NCBI RefSeq assembly: GCF_003970915.1 | Contig: NZ_RXOF01000012.1 | Span: forward strand, 1 to 64,000 | Direction of reading: 5' to 3' | Origin: Hymenobacter gummosus | Lineage (GTDB): Bacteria > Bacteroidota > Bacteroidia > Cytophagales > Hymenobacteraceae | DNA length: 64,000 bases | Shown here: positions 14,919 to 24,336 of the stretch, piece after piece | Numbering within the stretch: the stretch's first letter is position 1 | Layout: the number at the start of each line of letters is the position of its first letter | The notes under the pieces: model-generated | What the model was told of the DNA's origin: nothing | Database searches by the model: none | The model's input: the letters and a program-made list of their open reading frames with translations, nothing else | Program-made: the position numbers and the translations under genes

Positions 14919-16643
14919 ATGCTGAAACGTTGGATTCGTAAGCCCGCTCCCGACCCGGAACAGGTCCGGCACCTGTCGGAAGCCCTGCGCGTCAACGAAT
15001 CCATTATCAGCCTGTTGTGCCAGCGCGGCATCAGCACCTACGCCGAAGCCAAGTCTTACTTCCGGCCCGACCTCGCTGAGCTGCCCGACCCCATGCTCAT
15101 GCGCGACATGGACAAGGCCGTGCAGCGCCTCACCGACGCGCTGTTTCGGGAGGAGAAAGTGCTGGTGTACGGCGACTACGACGTGGACGGCACCACCTCG
15201 GTGGCCCTGGTGTACTCCTACCTGCGCACCCTGTTCGGCCCCGCCCGCATCGACTACTACATTCCCGACCGCTACCTCGAGGGCTACGGCGTTTCGACCA
15301 TCGGCATCGACTGGGCGGCCGCCAACGGCTACAAGCTCATCGTGGCCCTGGACTGCGGGGTGAAGTCGGTTGATAAAATCAGCTACGCGGTGGAGAAGGG
15401 CGTGGACTTTATCGTCTGCGACCATCACCTGCCCGGCGACGAGCTGCCGCCCGCCGTGGCCGTGCTCGACCCCAAGCGCCCCGACTGTCCGTACCCCTAC
15501 AAGGAGCTGTCGGGCTGCGGGGTGGGCTTCAAACTCATGCAGGCCCTGTGCCAGAGCCAGGGCTTCGACGAGCAGCCGCTGCTGGAGCTGATGGATTTGC
15601 TGGCCGTCAGCATCGCGGCCGACATCGTGCCCATCACCGGCGAAAACCGCCTGCTGATGTACCACGGCCTAAAACGGCTCAACGACCCGGCCATCGAGAC
15701 GCGGCCGGGCCTGTACGCGCTGCGGCAGCTGGCCGGCCTGCGCGAGGGGCCGCTGAACGTGAGCAGCCTGGTGTTCGGCTTCGCGCCGCGCATCAACGCC
15801 GCCGGCCGCCTCGGCGACGCCAAACGCTCGGTGGCCATGCTGCTGAGCGAAACCGCCGAGCAGGCCCTGGCCACCGCCTCGGTGGTGGACCAGACCAACA
15901 CCGAGCGGCGCGGCTTCGATACGCGCATCACCGAAGAGGCCCTGCAGATGATTGAGACGGACGAGCTGCTGCGCAACTCCCGCTCCACGGTACTCTTCAA
16001 GCAGGACTGGCACAAGGGCGTCATCGGCATCGTGGCTTCGCGCTGCCTCGACAAGTACTACCGCCCCACCGTCATCCTCACCGAATCCAACGGCAAGGCT
16101 ACCGGCTCGGCCCGCTCGGTGGTGGGCTTCGACGTGCACCAGGCCATTCTGGAGTGCTCCGACCTGCTGGAGCAGTTCGGCGGGCACATGTACGCGGCCG
16201 GCCTGACGCTGCCGCTGGAAAACGTGCCCGAGTTTCGCCGCCGCTTCGAAGCCGTGGTGTCTTCGCGCCTCACCGACGAGCAGATGATTCCGCCCGTCGA
16301 CATCGACCTGCCGCTGCGCCTGCGCGACATTACCTGGGGCTTCTACAACCTGCTGCACCAGATGGAGCCCTTCGGACCCGGCAACAGCAGCCCGGTGTTT
16401 GAGTCGCAGCAGGTGTACGCGGTGCCCGGCTCGGCCAAAATCGTGGGCAACTCCCACCTCAAGCTCACGCTGATGCAGGAGGATTCCAGCCCCATCGAGG
16501 CCATTGGCTTCGGGCTGGCCGAGCACTTTGTGCGCATCAGCAAGGGGCAGCCGTTCAGCGTGTGCTACAACCTGGACGTGAACGAGTGGCGCGGGCAGAA
16601 GAGCCTGCAGCTGCGGCTGAAGGACATCGGCTGGGAGGAGTAG
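14919..16643 (+). CDS. recJ: Single-stranded-DNA-specific exonuclease RecJ
   Basis: A 5'-3' ssDNA exonuclease of recombination and mismatch repair, 574 residues. DHH-family motifs are present in order: LVYGDYDVDGTTS, IVALDCGVKS, VCDHHLPGD and VLDPKRPDCPYP, then DHHA1 (FKQDWHKGVIGIVASR, with GSARSVVGFDVH) and the C-terminal OB region. ATG 14919 was preferred to an upstream in-frame ATA/ATT codon. TACTTTTG at 14890-14897 is a likely -7 box. Confidence 0.96.
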   Translation: MLKRWIRKPAPDPEQVRHLSEALRVNESIISLLCQRGISTYAEAKSYFRPDLAELPDPMLMRDMDKAVQRLTDALFREEKVLVYGDYDVDGTTSVALVYSYLRTLFGPARIDYYIPDRYLEGYGVSTIGIDWAAANGYKLIVALDCGVKSVDKISYAVEKGVDFIVCDHHLPGDELPPAVAVLDPKRPDCPYPYKELSGCGVGFKLMQALCQSQGFDEQPLLELMDLLAVSIAADIVPITGENRLLMYHGLKRLNDPAIETRPGLYALRQLAGLREGPLNVSSLVFGFAPRINAAGRLGDAKRSVAMLLSETAEQALATASVVDQTNTERRGFDTRITEEALQMIETDELLRNSRSTVLFKQDWHKGVIGIVASRCLDKYYRPTVILTESNGKATGSARSVVGFDVHQAILECSDLLEQFGGHMYAAGLTLPLENVPEFRRRFEAVVSSRLTDEQMIPPVDIDLPLRLRDITWGFYNLLHQMEPFGPGNSSPVFESQQVYAVPGSAKIVGNSHLKLTLMQEDSSPIEAIGFGLAEHFVRISKGQPFSVCYNLDVNEWRGQKSLQLRLKDIGWEE

Positions 16644-16671
16644 AAACGCAGATACGCGTCTCATGCGTTAG

Positions 16672-16950
16672 ATGCGCCGGCTTTCAATTACCGTTATGCT
16701 GGCTTTACTGCTCTTTAGTGTCGGTTACCTGTTCAAAGGCTTGATTGCCTACTGTCTGGAAGCCGCACTGGCCGTTGCCGGGCTGGTGGTGCTGATGGAG
16801 TTTTGGCGCGGCCGACGGCACTCAGCTACGCCGGGCGCACCAAGTAAATCCAGCGGGTGCACGATGATGCTCGTCTTTGTCGTCGGGCTCCTGCTCCTGA
16901 TCTGGCTGCTGTTCATGTGGCAGGCAGCCACGCTAAGCCCGGCCCCGTAG
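16672..16950 (+). CDS. Small hypothetical membrane protein
   Basis: 92 residues with three hydrophobic segments (about 5-25, 27-45 and 65-86) separated by a basic Ser-rich loop (WRGRRHSATPGAPSKS). Not recognised. It starts 28 bases after recJ on the same strand and overlaps the convergent DoxX gene by 18 bases at its 3' end. No conserved motif is visible. Confidence 0.5.
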   Translation: MRRLSITVMLALLLFSVGYLFKGLIAYCLEAALAVAGLVVLMEFWRGRRHSATPGAPSKSSGCTMMLVFVVGLLLLIWLLFMWQAATLSPAP

Positions 16951-17337
16951 CGCATCCAGGCTCCAGGGGCCGGCGCCGGCGGCCACGTAGTACAGGAACA
17001 CGAAGCAGTAGAGCACGGCTGGTTCGCCGCCGTTCTGAATAGGCAGCGCGCCCTGCCCGGCGTGGGCCATGAAATAGGCTACGGCCATGGTGCCGGACAG
17101 CAGAAAGGCCACCGGGCGCGTAAACAAGCCCAGCAGAAACAGCAGGCCGCCCCCGAACTCCAGCACGCCGGCCAGGCCCATCAGCGACATCAGCTCGGCC
17201 GGACCGTGGTCGGAAGGCGGAAAGCCGAACAGCTTCTGCGTGCCGTGCCACAAGAACAGGAAGCCCGTCACAATGCGCAGCACGCTCAGCAGCCGCGGCG
17301 CCCAGGCGGCCAGGGTGGGGTTGGAATGGGTAGTCAT
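16933..17337 (-). CDS. DoxX family membrane protein
   Basis: A 134-residue, four-helix membrane protein of the DoxX family. LLSVLRIVTGFLFLWHGTQKLFGFP is the family's N-terminal helix with its conserved HGxQK, followed by the GLAGVLEFGGGLLFLLGLFTRP helix. Family members act in quinone-linked or thiosulfate oxidation and in membrane oxidoreductase complexes; the role here is unknown. It is divergent from the M61 peptidase gene across a 219-base gap. Confidence 0.85.
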   Translation of the reverse strand: MTTHSNPTLAAWAPRLLSVLRIVTGFLFLWHGTQKLFGFPPSDHGPAELMSLMGLAGVLEFGGGLLFLLGLFTRPVAFLLSGTMAVAYFMAHAGQGALPIQNGGEPAVLYCFVFLYYVAAGAGPWSLDALRGRA

Positions 17338-17556
17338 GCGGTAGGAGGGGAGTTGGTGGCTGCTCCCTGCTACGGCCCGACGGCGGGCCGCGTTGGGCGG
17401 CCGGGCAGCCCGCGAGTCGGCTTCTGCCGCGCCGAAAGGGTTTTATCGTCTCTGGCAGGTCGGCAGTGGGCCCAATTGAGCCGCCGCAGCTTGCGCCCGG
17501 TTTTAGCGTCAGTTGACGGCCAGCCTACTACCTTGCATCAGCTTCATTCCCTGCCT

Positions 17557-19422
17557 ATGAAATCGACTGTATTCCTGGCAGGCCTCGGCCTGCTATCCGC
17601 CCTCACGGCCCCGGCCCAGACGGCCGCGCCCACCGACACCTACCGCATCAGCGTGGGCACCCAGGCCGCCGCCGGCTCCGACCAGCTGCGCATCGTGGTC
17701 AACACCCCGCCGGTGCGCGAAGACCAGGTAACTTACGTGATGCCCAGCGTGGTGCCCGGCTCGTACTCCAAGAAAGACTACGGCCGCTTCGTGCAGAACT
17801 TCGTGGCCTACGACGACAAGGGCAAGAAGCTCAAAGTCAAGCGCGAAGGGCAGAACCTGTTCATCATCGACAAGGCCAAAAAGCTCAGCCGCATCGAGTA
17901 TTCGGTGGACGACACCTGGGACGCCAAGATGGACGACAGCTACATCTTCCAGCCCGGCGGCACCAACTTCGACACCGACGCGCGCCACCCCAACTTCGTG
18001 CTCAACCACTACGGCCTCTACGGCTACCTCGAAGGCTACAAGATGCTGCCCTACGAGGTGAAGGTGCAGCACCCCACGGAGCTGTACGCCGCTACCGGCC
18101 TGCCCGTCCGCCGCACCCCCACCGAGGATACCTTCACGGCCGACTCGTACGTGACCCTGGCCGACGGCCCCATCCTGTACGGCCGCCCCGACACGGTAAG
18201 CTTCGTGGCCGGCGGGGCGCGCATTGGCGTGGCGGTGGTATCGGAAACGGGCAAGGTGAAGGCCCGGCAGATTGCCGAAACCATGCGGCCCATGGCCGAG
18301 GCCCTGGGCAAGTTTTTCGGGCAGATGCCGGTGCCGCGCTACCAGTTTCTGATGTACTTCCCCGACTACCAGACCTCCAAAGTGGTGAACCGGGAGACGG
18401 GCGGCTTCGGGGCCATGGAGCACAGCTACTCCTCGCTGTACTTCCTGCCCGAGCGCGACGACGAGGCAGCCCTGAACGAGATGGTGCGCGAGGTGGCCTC
18501 GCACGAGTTTCTGCACATGCTGGCCCCGCTCAACATCCATTCCCGCGAAATCGGCGAGTTTGACTTCCGCGACCCGAAAATGTCGCAGCACCTGTGGCTG
18601 TACGAGGGCGTGACCGAGTACTTCGCCCACCTGGTGCAGGTGCAGGCCGGGCTGACCACCGAGGAGCAGTTCCGCAAGACCATGCAGGAGAAGATTCGCG
18701 ACGCGGCGAAGTACCCGGCGGGCGTGTCGTTTACCGAAATGAGCCGGCGCATCCTCGAAAAGCCCTACGACGACATGTACGAGAACGTGTACAAGAAGGG
18801 TGCCCTCATCGGCCTGCTGCTCGACATCCGCATTCAGGAGCTGACCCAGGGCCAGAAAACCCTGCGCGACGTGATGCTGGCCCTGCGCCAGAAGTATGGC
18901 CCCACCCGCTCCTTCGAGGACGCGCAGCTGATTCCGGAGGTAGTGGCCCTCACGCACCCGCAGGTCAAGGAGTTTTTCGACCGGTACGTGGTGGGTACCG
19001 AGGCGCTGCCGCTGACTGAGTACCTGAGCAAAATCGGCTGGAACTACGCCGACCGCGCCCCGGGCAAAATCAAGGCTTTCGGGCAGCTGGGCTTCCGCTA
19101 CGACGAGAAGAAGCAGGAGTTCCAGGCCGCCGACGTGAAGCCGCAGACCAACGCTTTCGGCCTGCAGAACGGCGACGCCATCGTGGCCGTGAACGGGCAG
19201 GCCGTGACCATGCAGACGGCCGAGCAACTGCTGCGCCCCCTGGTGGAGCCCTCCACCGACGGCGCGGTGCGCCTGACGGTGCGCCGCGGCGCGGCCACCA
19301 CCGAGCTGCAGGGCGCCCCCAAGGAATTCGACGTGGAAATGCCCTTCTACCTGCAGCCCAGCCCCTCGGCCACGCCCGAGCAGCTGGCCCTGCGCCAGCG
19401 CCTGGTGGGCAAGCGGGGGTAA
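17557..19422 (+). CDS. M61 family peptidase with PDZ domain
   Basis: A 621-residue exported metallopeptidase of the glycyl aminopeptidase family. Signal peptide MKSTVFLAGLGLLSALTAPAQ fixes ATG 17557. The N-terminal beta domain (about 30-190) is followed by the catalytic domain with VASHEFLHMLAPLNIH (HExxH) and YEGVTEYFAH (third ligand), and a C-terminal PDZ domain (GLQNGDAIVAVNGQAV). It is likely periplasmic and acts on peptides with N-terminal Gly or Ala. It ends in a terminator shared with the next gene. Confidence 0.92.
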   Translation: MKSTVFLAGLGLLSALTAPAQTAAPTDTYRISVGTQAAAGSDQLRIVVNTPPVREDQVTYVMPSVVPGSYSKKDYGRFVQNFVAYDDKGKKLKVKREGQNLFIIDKAKKLSRIEYSVDDTWDAKMDDSYIFQPGGTNFDTDARHPNFVLNHYGLYGYLEGYKMLPYEVKVQHPTELYAATGLPVRRTPTEDTFTADSYVTLADGPILYGRPDTVSFVAGGARIGVAVVSETGKVKARQIAETMRPMAEALGKFFGQMPVPRYQFLMYFPDYQTSKVVNRETGGFGAMEHSYSSLYFLPERDDEAALNEMVREVASHEFLHMLAPLNIHSREIGEFDFRDPKMSQHLWLYEGVTEYFAHLVQVQAGLTTEEQFRKTMQEKIRDAAKYPAGVSFTEMSRRILEKPYDDMYENVYKKGALIGLLLDIRIQELTQGQKTLRDVMLALRQKYGPTRSFEDAQLIPEVVALTHPQVKEFFDRYVVGTEALPLTEYLSKIGWNYADRAPGKIKAFGQLGFRYDEKKQEFQAADVKPQTNAFGLQNGDAIVAVNGQAVTMQTAEQLLRPLVEPSTDGAVRLTVRRGAATTELQGAPKEFDVEMPFYLQPSPSATPEQLALRQRLVGKRG

Positions 19423-19427
19423 AAGAC

Positions 19428-19462
19428 AAAGCGGCGCGCCCCGGCTAGGAGCGCGCCGCTTT
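19428..19462. terminator. Bidirectional terminator
   Basis: AAAGCGGCGCGC (19428-19439) pairs perfectly with GCGCGCCGCTTT (19451-19462) between two convergent genes. Confidence 0.85.
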
Positions 19463-19480
19463 ATCTTAATTGCGAGGGGG

Positions 19481-20020
19481 CTAGAATCTGGTCGGTTGCG
19501 TGAGTATGTACTGTTCCCGGCCCCACTTCACGTAACCTTCGCTGGTGCAGTAGCCCAGCGGGGCCCGGCCGATGATGAAGTTTACGTTCGATGCCTTCAC
19601 CAGCCGGTGCACGCGCACGTAAGTGGTTTGGTGATTGGTGCGGGTTTCCTCCAGTACTTTCTCGCCCTCGACGTAGCCCAGGTACCGCTCGCGCACCACG
19701 CCCGTAGCCAGCGTGCGGGTGACGTGCTTCCAGGCGCGCTTCCGCACTGACGGGCCCACCGTGGAGCCTTGTACGTAGTATCCGCGCACCACGCGGCGGC
19801 GCTTGCCCAGCCGATGCACGCGCACCGAGAATACCTTGGCGCGCTGTTCGATGCGCTGGTGGTAATCGTTGGCACGAGCCAGCACGGAGTCGCGGGCGGC
19901 CGCGGCCTGTGCGGGGTCGTTAACCAGCTGAGCCTGACTAAGCTGGGGCAGCAGGCAGAGGGACACCGCCACGGCGGCCGTTGAAAAAATACGTTGGAGG
20001 AGCATAAACGTGTTGGGCAT
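19481..20020 (-). CDS. Hypothetical secreted protein
   Basis: 179 residues with a signal peptide (LLQRIFSTAAVAVSLCLLPQLSQAQ) and a basic body rich in Arg, Val and Tyr. Two similar segments, FSVRVHRLGKRRR and TYVRVHRLVKAS, suggest an internal duplication. The start may be ATG 20020 or ATG 20005; both keep the signal peptide. The protein is not recognised. It is divergent from lptB. Confidence 0.55.
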   Translation of the reverse strand: MPNTFMLLQRIFSTAAVAVSLCLLPQLSQAQLVNDPAQAAAARDSVLARANDYHQRIEQRAKVFSVRVHRLGKRRRVVRGYYVQGSTVGPSVRKRAWKHVTRTLATGVVRERYLGYVEGEKVLEETRTNHQTTYVRVHRLVKASNVNFIIGRAPLGYCTSEGYVKWGREQYILTQPTRF

Positions 20021-20106
20021 GTAAAAGCGAAAAACGGCGTTAAACTACCCCACAGGCCCATTATTCGTGCCAAACCAGCCCCGTCCGGCGTCGAAGCCGA
20101 GAATGT

Positions 20107-20114
20107 TACCTTTG
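20107..20114 (+). promoter_or_regulatory. -7 box of lptB, leaderless geometry
   Basis: TACCTTTG ends only 7 bases before the lptB ATG, so a transcript starting at the usual distance would have almost no 5' leader. No clear -33 TTG is present. Confidence 0.5.
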
Positions 20115-20121
20115 CCCACCC

Positions 20122-20853
20122 ATGATTCTGCGCGCCGAACACCTCGTCAAGAAATACAAACAACGCACCGTCGTCAACGACATGAGCCTGCACGTGGAGC
20201 AGGGCGAAATCGTGGGCCTGCTCGGGCCCAACGGCGCGGGCAAGACCACCTCCTTTTACATGACGGTGGGTATGGTGAAGCCCAACGAGGGCCGCATCTT
20301 CCTTGACGACGAGGACATTACCTCCTTACCCATCTACCAGCGCGCCCGTCGCGGCATCGGCTACCTGGCCCAGGAAGCCTCTGTGTTCCGCGACCTGACG
20401 GTGGAGGAGAACATCCTGTCGGTGCTCGAAATGACCAAGCTGCCCAAACAGGCCCAGCGCGACAAGGTGGAGGAGCTGCTCTCGGAGTTCAGCCTGCACC
20501 ACGTGCGCAAAAACCTCGGCCGGGTGCTGTCGGGCGGGGAGCGGCGCCGCACCGAAATTGCCCGCGCCCTGGCCGTCGACCCCAAGTTCGTGCTGCTCGA
20601 TGAGCCCTTTGCCGGCGTCGACCCCATTGCCGTGGAGGAAATCCAGGGCATCGTGGCCAAGCTCAAGCACAAGAACATCGGCATCCTCATCACCGACCAC
20701 AACGTGAACGAGACGCTCAGCATCGTCGACCGCGCCTACTTGCTCTTCGAGGGCAAGCTGCTCAAGGCCGGCACCGCCGAGGAGCTGGCCGCCGACGAGA
20801 TGGTGCGCCGCGTGTACCTGGGCAAGCACTTCGAGCTGAAGCGCAAAATCTAA
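20122..20853 (+). CDS. lptB: LPS export ABC transporter ATP-binding protein
   Basis: The cytosolic ATPase of the LptB2FG complex that extracts lipopolysaccharide from the inner membrane, 243 residues. Walker A is GPNGAGKT (35-42), the Q-loop region is YLAQEASVF, the signature is LSGGERRR and Walker B is [13 protein letters not shown], with switch His in ITDHNV. The [11 protein letters not shown] stretch after Walker B and overall length match LptB. A TACCTTTG box lies immediately upstream. The gap to the next gene is a large inverted repeat. Confidence 0.95.
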   Translation: MILRAEHLVKKYKQRTVVNDMSLHVEQGEIVGLLGPNGAGKTTSFYMTVGMVKPNEGRIFLDDEDITSLPIYQRARRGIGYLAQEASVFRDLTVEENILSVLEMTKLPKQAQRDKVEELLSEFSLHHVRKNLGRVLSGGERRRTEIARALAVDPKFVLLDEPFAGVDPIAVEEIQGIVAKLKHKNIGILITDHNVNETLSIVDRAYLLFEGKLLKAGTAEELAADEMVRRVYLGKHFELKRKI

Positions 20854-21056
20854 ATCACGGATTGGTGCGGATTTGACGGATTTCGCGGATTTTGTGGACG
20901 ATTGTCCTCCCAAAATCCGGGCCCTGATTTATCAGCAAACCAGCCCGCCCGGGCAGAACAGCAAGCCAAGACAACACTTCCCGAAGACGGGGCGCACCGA
21001 ACAATCGTCCGCGAAATCCGTGTAATCCGTCAAATCCGCAAGAATCCGTGATTGTT
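20854..21056. repeat. Nonamer-phased inverted repeat E5
   Basis: The left arm (20854-20903) begins directly after the lptB TAA and repeats CGGATTnnn about every 9 bases. The right arm (21004-21053) repeats AATCCGnnn. The inner ends GACGATTGT and ACAATCGTC extend the pairing. The next gene's GTG start at 21048 lies in the last right-arm unit. A related single arm occurs at 40331-40374. Confidence 0.85.
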
Positions 21057-22565
21057 GATACCCTGCTCACCTGGATGGTCAAGCCCCGCCTCGCCCGGCT
21101 GGAGCGCATCCGTACGGAGCCCCACGCCGTGCAGGCCGAGCTGCTGCAGGAGCTGCTGCGCAGTGCCCGCCACACCGACTGGGGCCGGCAGTACGGCTAT
21201 GCCGATGCCTTTTCGGCCCGGGAGCTGGCCCAGCGCGTGCCCGTGAGCAGCTACGAGCAGCTGTATCCCTGGATCGAGCGGGTGCTGAACGGCGAAGAGG
21301 ACGTGCTCTGGCCCGGCCGGGTGCACTGGTTTGCCAAGAGCAGCGGCACCACCAACGCCCGCAGCAAGTACATCCCCGTCACGGCCGCCGCGCTGGAAGA
21401 CTGCCACTACCGCGCCGGCCGCGACATGGTGGCCGTGGCCCAGACGCTCTACCCCGACGCCGGCGTGCTGCGCGGCAAAACCCTGTCCTTGGGCGGCTCC
21501 CTGGCCCCCAACCATTTCCGCCCCGACGACGCCGCTTCCCGCATCGGCGACGTGTCGGCCATCATCATGCAAAACCTGCCGGCCTGGGCCGAGTCGCGCC
21601 GCACGCCCCCGCTCGACATTGCCCTGCTGGGCGAGTGGGAGGAAAAGCTGGAGCGCATGGCCCGGCACGTGCTCACCGAAAACGTGGTGTGCCTGGCCGG
21701 CGTGCCCACCTGGATGATTGTGCTGCTGCGGCGCGTGTCGGAGCTGGCCGGCGGCGCGCCCGTCACGGAAGTGTGGCCGCACCTGCGCCTGTTCATGCAC
21801 GGGGCCGTGGCGTTTGGGCCGTACCGGGAGCTGTTTCGCCAGCTTATCCCCGACGAGCGGATGCGCTACCTCGAAATCTACAACGCCTCCGAGGGCTACC
21901 TGGCCTTCCAGGATCAGCCCGATTCGCAGGACCTGCTGCTGCTGCTCGACCACGGCGTGTACTACGAGTTCATCCCGACGGAGGAAGCTGGCCGGGAGCA
22001 TCCGCGCACCCTTACCCTGGAGCAGGTCGAAATCGGGCCGAGCTACGCGCTGGTTATCAGCACCAACGCCGGCCTCTGGCGCTACCAGATTGGCGACACG
22101 GTGCGCTTTACTTCGCTGGCGCCCTACCGTATCCGCATTGCCGGCCGCACCAAGCACTTTCTCAACGCCTTCGGGGAAGAAGTGGTGGTAGAAAACGCCG
22201 AAGCCGCCGTGGCCGCCGCCGCCGCCGCTACCGGGGCCCTGGTGCGCGAATTCACCGCCGCGCCCATCTATTTCGGGGCGGGGGCCCAGTCGCGCGGGGG
22301 GCACCAGTGGCTGATTGAGTTTACCCAGCCGCCCCAGGACGAAGCCCGCTTCGGGCAAGTGCTCGACGAGACGCTGCGGCAGGTCAACTCCGACTACGAC
22401 GCCAAGCGCTACCGCGACCTGGCCCTGCAGCCGCCGGTGCTGACGGTGGCCGCCCCCGGTACCTTTGAGCGGTGGCTGGCCCGACGCGGCAAGCTGGGCG
22501 GGCAGCATAAAGTGCCCCGGCTCAGCAACTCCCGCGAGCTGCTCGATGAACTGCTGGCTGAATAG
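21048..22565 (+). CDS. GH3 auxin-responsive promoter family protein (acyl-adenylate-forming)
   Basis: A 505-residue member of the GH3 branch of the acyl-adenylate-forming enzymes. The ATP-binding motifs are visible: KSSGTTNARSKYIPVT, YNASEGYLAFQ and GLWRYQIGDTVRFT. Plant GH3 enzymes join amino acids to auxin or jasmonate; bacterial substrates are unknown. The apparent start is GTG 21048, inside the flanking repeat. ATG 21075 is the alternative and would remove a hydrophobic TLLTW segment that the family usually retains. Confidence 0.85.
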   Translation: MIVDTLLTWMVKPRLARLERIRTEPHAVQAELLQELLRSARHTDWGRQYGYADAFSARELAQRVPVSSYEQLYPWIERVLNGEEDVLWPGRVHWFAKSSGTTNARSKYIPVTAAALEDCHYRAGRDMVAVAQTLYPDAGVLRGKTLSLGGSLAPNHFRPDDAASRIGDVSAIIMQNLPAWAESRRTPPLDIALLGEWEEKLERMARHVLTENVVCLAGVPTWMIVLLRRVSELAGGAPVTEVWPHLRLFMHGAVAFGPYRELFRQLIPDERMRYLEIYNASEGYLAFQDQPDSQDLLLLLDHGVYYEFIPTEEAGREHPRTLTLEQVEIGPSYALVISTNAGLWRYQIGDTVRFTSLAPYRIRIAGRTKHFLNAFGEEVVVENAEAAVAAAAAATGALVREFTAAPIYFGAGAQSRGGHQWLIEFTQPPQDEARFGQVLDETLRQVNSDYDAKRYRDLALQPPVLTVAAPGTFERWLARRGKLGGQHKVPRLSNSRELLDELLAE

Positions 22566-22579
22566 CCGCTGACAGCTTT

Positions 22580-22603
22580 CTTAAACTAAATCCTTAGTTT
22601 AAG
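22580..22603. promoter_or_regulatory. AT-rich perfect palindrome before a lipoprotein gene
   Basis: CTTAAACTAA (22580-22589) pairs exactly with TTAGTTTAAG (22594-22603). It sits 15 bases past the GH3 stop and 24 bases before the next ATG. No T-tract follows, so an operator is as likely as a terminator. Confidence 0.45.
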
Positions 22604-22627
22604 GCCTCAGTCATCTTGGTTTGAGGT

Positions 22628-23107
22628 ATGCGAAGCCTAGTGCTGCTATTATTACTGTTCGCCGTGGGCTGCGCTGCCCCGCGCGGCCCCATCGGCTTCT
22701 GGTCGCGCAACCGGCTGCGGGCCGACGGCGCCCGGCAGGGCCCCTGGCGCACCTACTACGACTCGGCCGACACACGCCTGGCCACCCGCGGCCGCTACCG
22801 CCACGACCAACCCCTGGGCCACTGGCGCTACTACCGCTACGCCGGCAGCCTGGAGCGCGACGACCGGTACCGGCGCCGCGGCCGCATGCTGGTGCGGCGC
22901 TTTCACCCCAACGGCCGCCTCGCCGAACGGGGCCAGGCCCGGGTCGAAGCCGGGGCCGATACCGTGCATTACTACTGGTACGGCTTCTGGCAGCAGTACG
23001 ACAGCACCGGGCAGCCGGCCGGTTGGGAGCTGTACGACCAGGGCTGGCGGGCGGCCCGGGGCGTCGGGGCGGTGCCCCGGCGGAGTGCCGGGGGACGGGC
23101 AAATTAG
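22628..23107 (+). CDS. MORN-like repeat lipoprotein
   Basis: 159 residues. MRSLVLLLLLFAVGC is a lipoprotein signal (Cys15). The body holds YwqK/MORN-like units (ARGRYRHDQPLGHWRYYRY; MLVRRFHPNGRLAERGQ), very rich in Arg and Tyr. It is a smaller relative in style of the YwqK-TonB protein at 4368. The last 20 residues are low complexity. Function unknown; surface-attached. Confidence 0.65.
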   Translation: MRSLVLLLLLFAVGCAAPRGPIGFWSRNRLRADGARQGPWRTYYDSADTRLATRGRYRHDQPLGHWRYYRYAGSLERDDRYRRRGRMLVRRFHPNGRLAERGQARVEAGADTVHYYWYGFWQQYDSTGQPAGWELYDQGWRAARGVGAVPRRSAGGRAN

Positions 23108-23197
23108 GCCTGAGCGAAAAATTCCAAGAAAATTATTGGACAAATCATGGTAAAATTTATATGTTAGTGTATCGTCCATACCAAGAACCCACCCGCC

Positions 23198-23428
23198 TTG
23201 TCCTCTCTCACCGTCTCTAAAGCCTCTGCCAAGCCGTATGTCTCGCGCCGGAAGCGGCACCGCCGCCGCCAGGCGCCCAAGCTGAAAGACTTGCTGAGCA
23301 CCCGCTCGGTGCTGGGCCTGCTGGGCCTGCTGCTGCTTACCCTGCTCGTGAGCTTGGGTATCATCGTCTTCCAGGCCAGCCAGGAGTTCCGGCCCGCCGA
23401 CAGCACCGCCACTGCCTCCGCCAACTAA
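23198..23428 (+). CDS. Small single-pass membrane protein with basic N-terminus
   Basis: 76 residues if the TTG at 23198 is the start; no in-frame ATG exists and an in-frame stop lies at 23165. A strongly basic stretch (SRRKRHRRRQAPKLKD) precedes one TM helix (VLGLLGLLLLTLLVSLGIIVF). The AT-rich 23108-23197 region upstream may be its promoter. A 21-bp terminator follows. Not recognised. Confidence 0.5.
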   Translation: MSSLTVSKASAKPYVSRRKRHRRRQAPKLKDLLSTRSVLGLLGLLLLTLLVSLGIIVFQASQEFRPADSTATASAN

Positions 23429-23437
23429 TTCGTAACT

Positions 23438-23484
23438 CCATCACACACCGAGGGCCCCGACCAGGGGCCCTCGGTGTGTGATGG
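23438..23484. terminator. 21-bp perfect-stem terminator
   Basis: The arms at 23438-23458 and 23464-23484 are perfect reverse complements around a 5-base loop. It lies between a plus-strand small gene and the convergent AIM24-family gene. Confidence 0.8.
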
Positions 23485-23502
23485 ACTGCGTTTCGGAGCG
23501 GT

Positions 23503-24282
23503 TTATTCGTCGAAGATGCGGCCGAGGCCACCCAGCACGCTGCCGCTTTCCTTCTGGGCGTTGCCGCCGTTGGGCATCAGGGCCTGGATGAGCTTCTTCA
23601 CGGGCATCGACTGCAGCCACACGCGGCCGGTGCCGCGCAGGGTGGCCAGCAGCAGCCCCTCGCCGCCGAAAATCATGGACTTCAGGTTGCCGGCGCGGGC
23701 CACGCTAAAATCAATGCCGGGCTCGAAGGCCACCACGCAACCGGTGTCCACGCGCAGCACCTCGTTATTGAGCTGCCGCTCGATAACGGTACCGCCGGCG
23801 TGGATAAAGGCCTTGCCGTCGCCGGTGAGCTTCTGCAAAATGAACCCCTCGCCGCCGAAGAAACCCGAGCCCAGGCGCTGATTGAAGTGGATGGCAAGCT
23901 TGGTGCCGCGGGCAGCGGCCAGGAAGCCGTCCTTCTGCACAATGAGGCCCTGGGGCAGGGTGCGCAAATCCAGCGGCATGATGGTGCCGGGGTAGGGTGC
24001 CGAGAAGCCCACCTTGGCCTTGCCGTAGCTGCCGCCGTGGGTGAAGTGCGTCATAAACAGCGACTCGCCGGTGATGAGGCGGGAACCGGCCTGCAGCAGC
24101 TTACCGAAAAAGCCCTGGTCGGGCTCGGAGCCGTCGCCCATGCGGGTGTCCCAGGCAATGGCTTCTTCCATGTACACCATGGTGCCGGCTTCGGCAATAA
24201 CGGATTCGCCGGGGTCCAGCTCAATTTCCAGGACCTGAATATCGTGGCCGAAAATGCGGTAATCGACGTCGTGGGAGTTCAT
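23503..24282 (-). CDS. AIM24/TIGR00266 family protein
   Basis: A 259-residue beta-helical/tubby-like cytosolic protein of the AIM24 (TIGR00266) family. [22 protein letters not shown] at the start and the repeated [18 protein letters not shown] / [18 protein letters not shown] segments are diagnostic. Length fits after choosing ATG 24282; the longer frame crosses a terminator. Function unknown in bacteria; the yeast relative is mitochondrial. Confidence 0.88.
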   Translation of the reverse strand: MNSHDVDYRIFGHDIQVLEIELDPGESVIAEAGTMVYMEEAIAWDTRMGDGSEPDQGFFGKLLQAGSRLITGESLFMTHFTHGGSYGKAKVGFSAPYPGTIMPLDLRTLPQGLIVQKDGFLAAARGTKLAIHFNQRLGSGFFGGEGFILQKLTGDGKAFIHAGGTVIERQLNNEVLRVDTGCVVAFEPGIDFSVARAGNLKSMIFGGEGLLLATLRGTGRVWLQSMPVKKLIQALMPNGGNAQKESGSVLGGLGRIFDE

Positions 24283-24336
24283 TAAGGGAGGGAGGTTAGA
24301 TGACGGTGGCAAGTATAGCGAAGTCGGTATAAAAAT

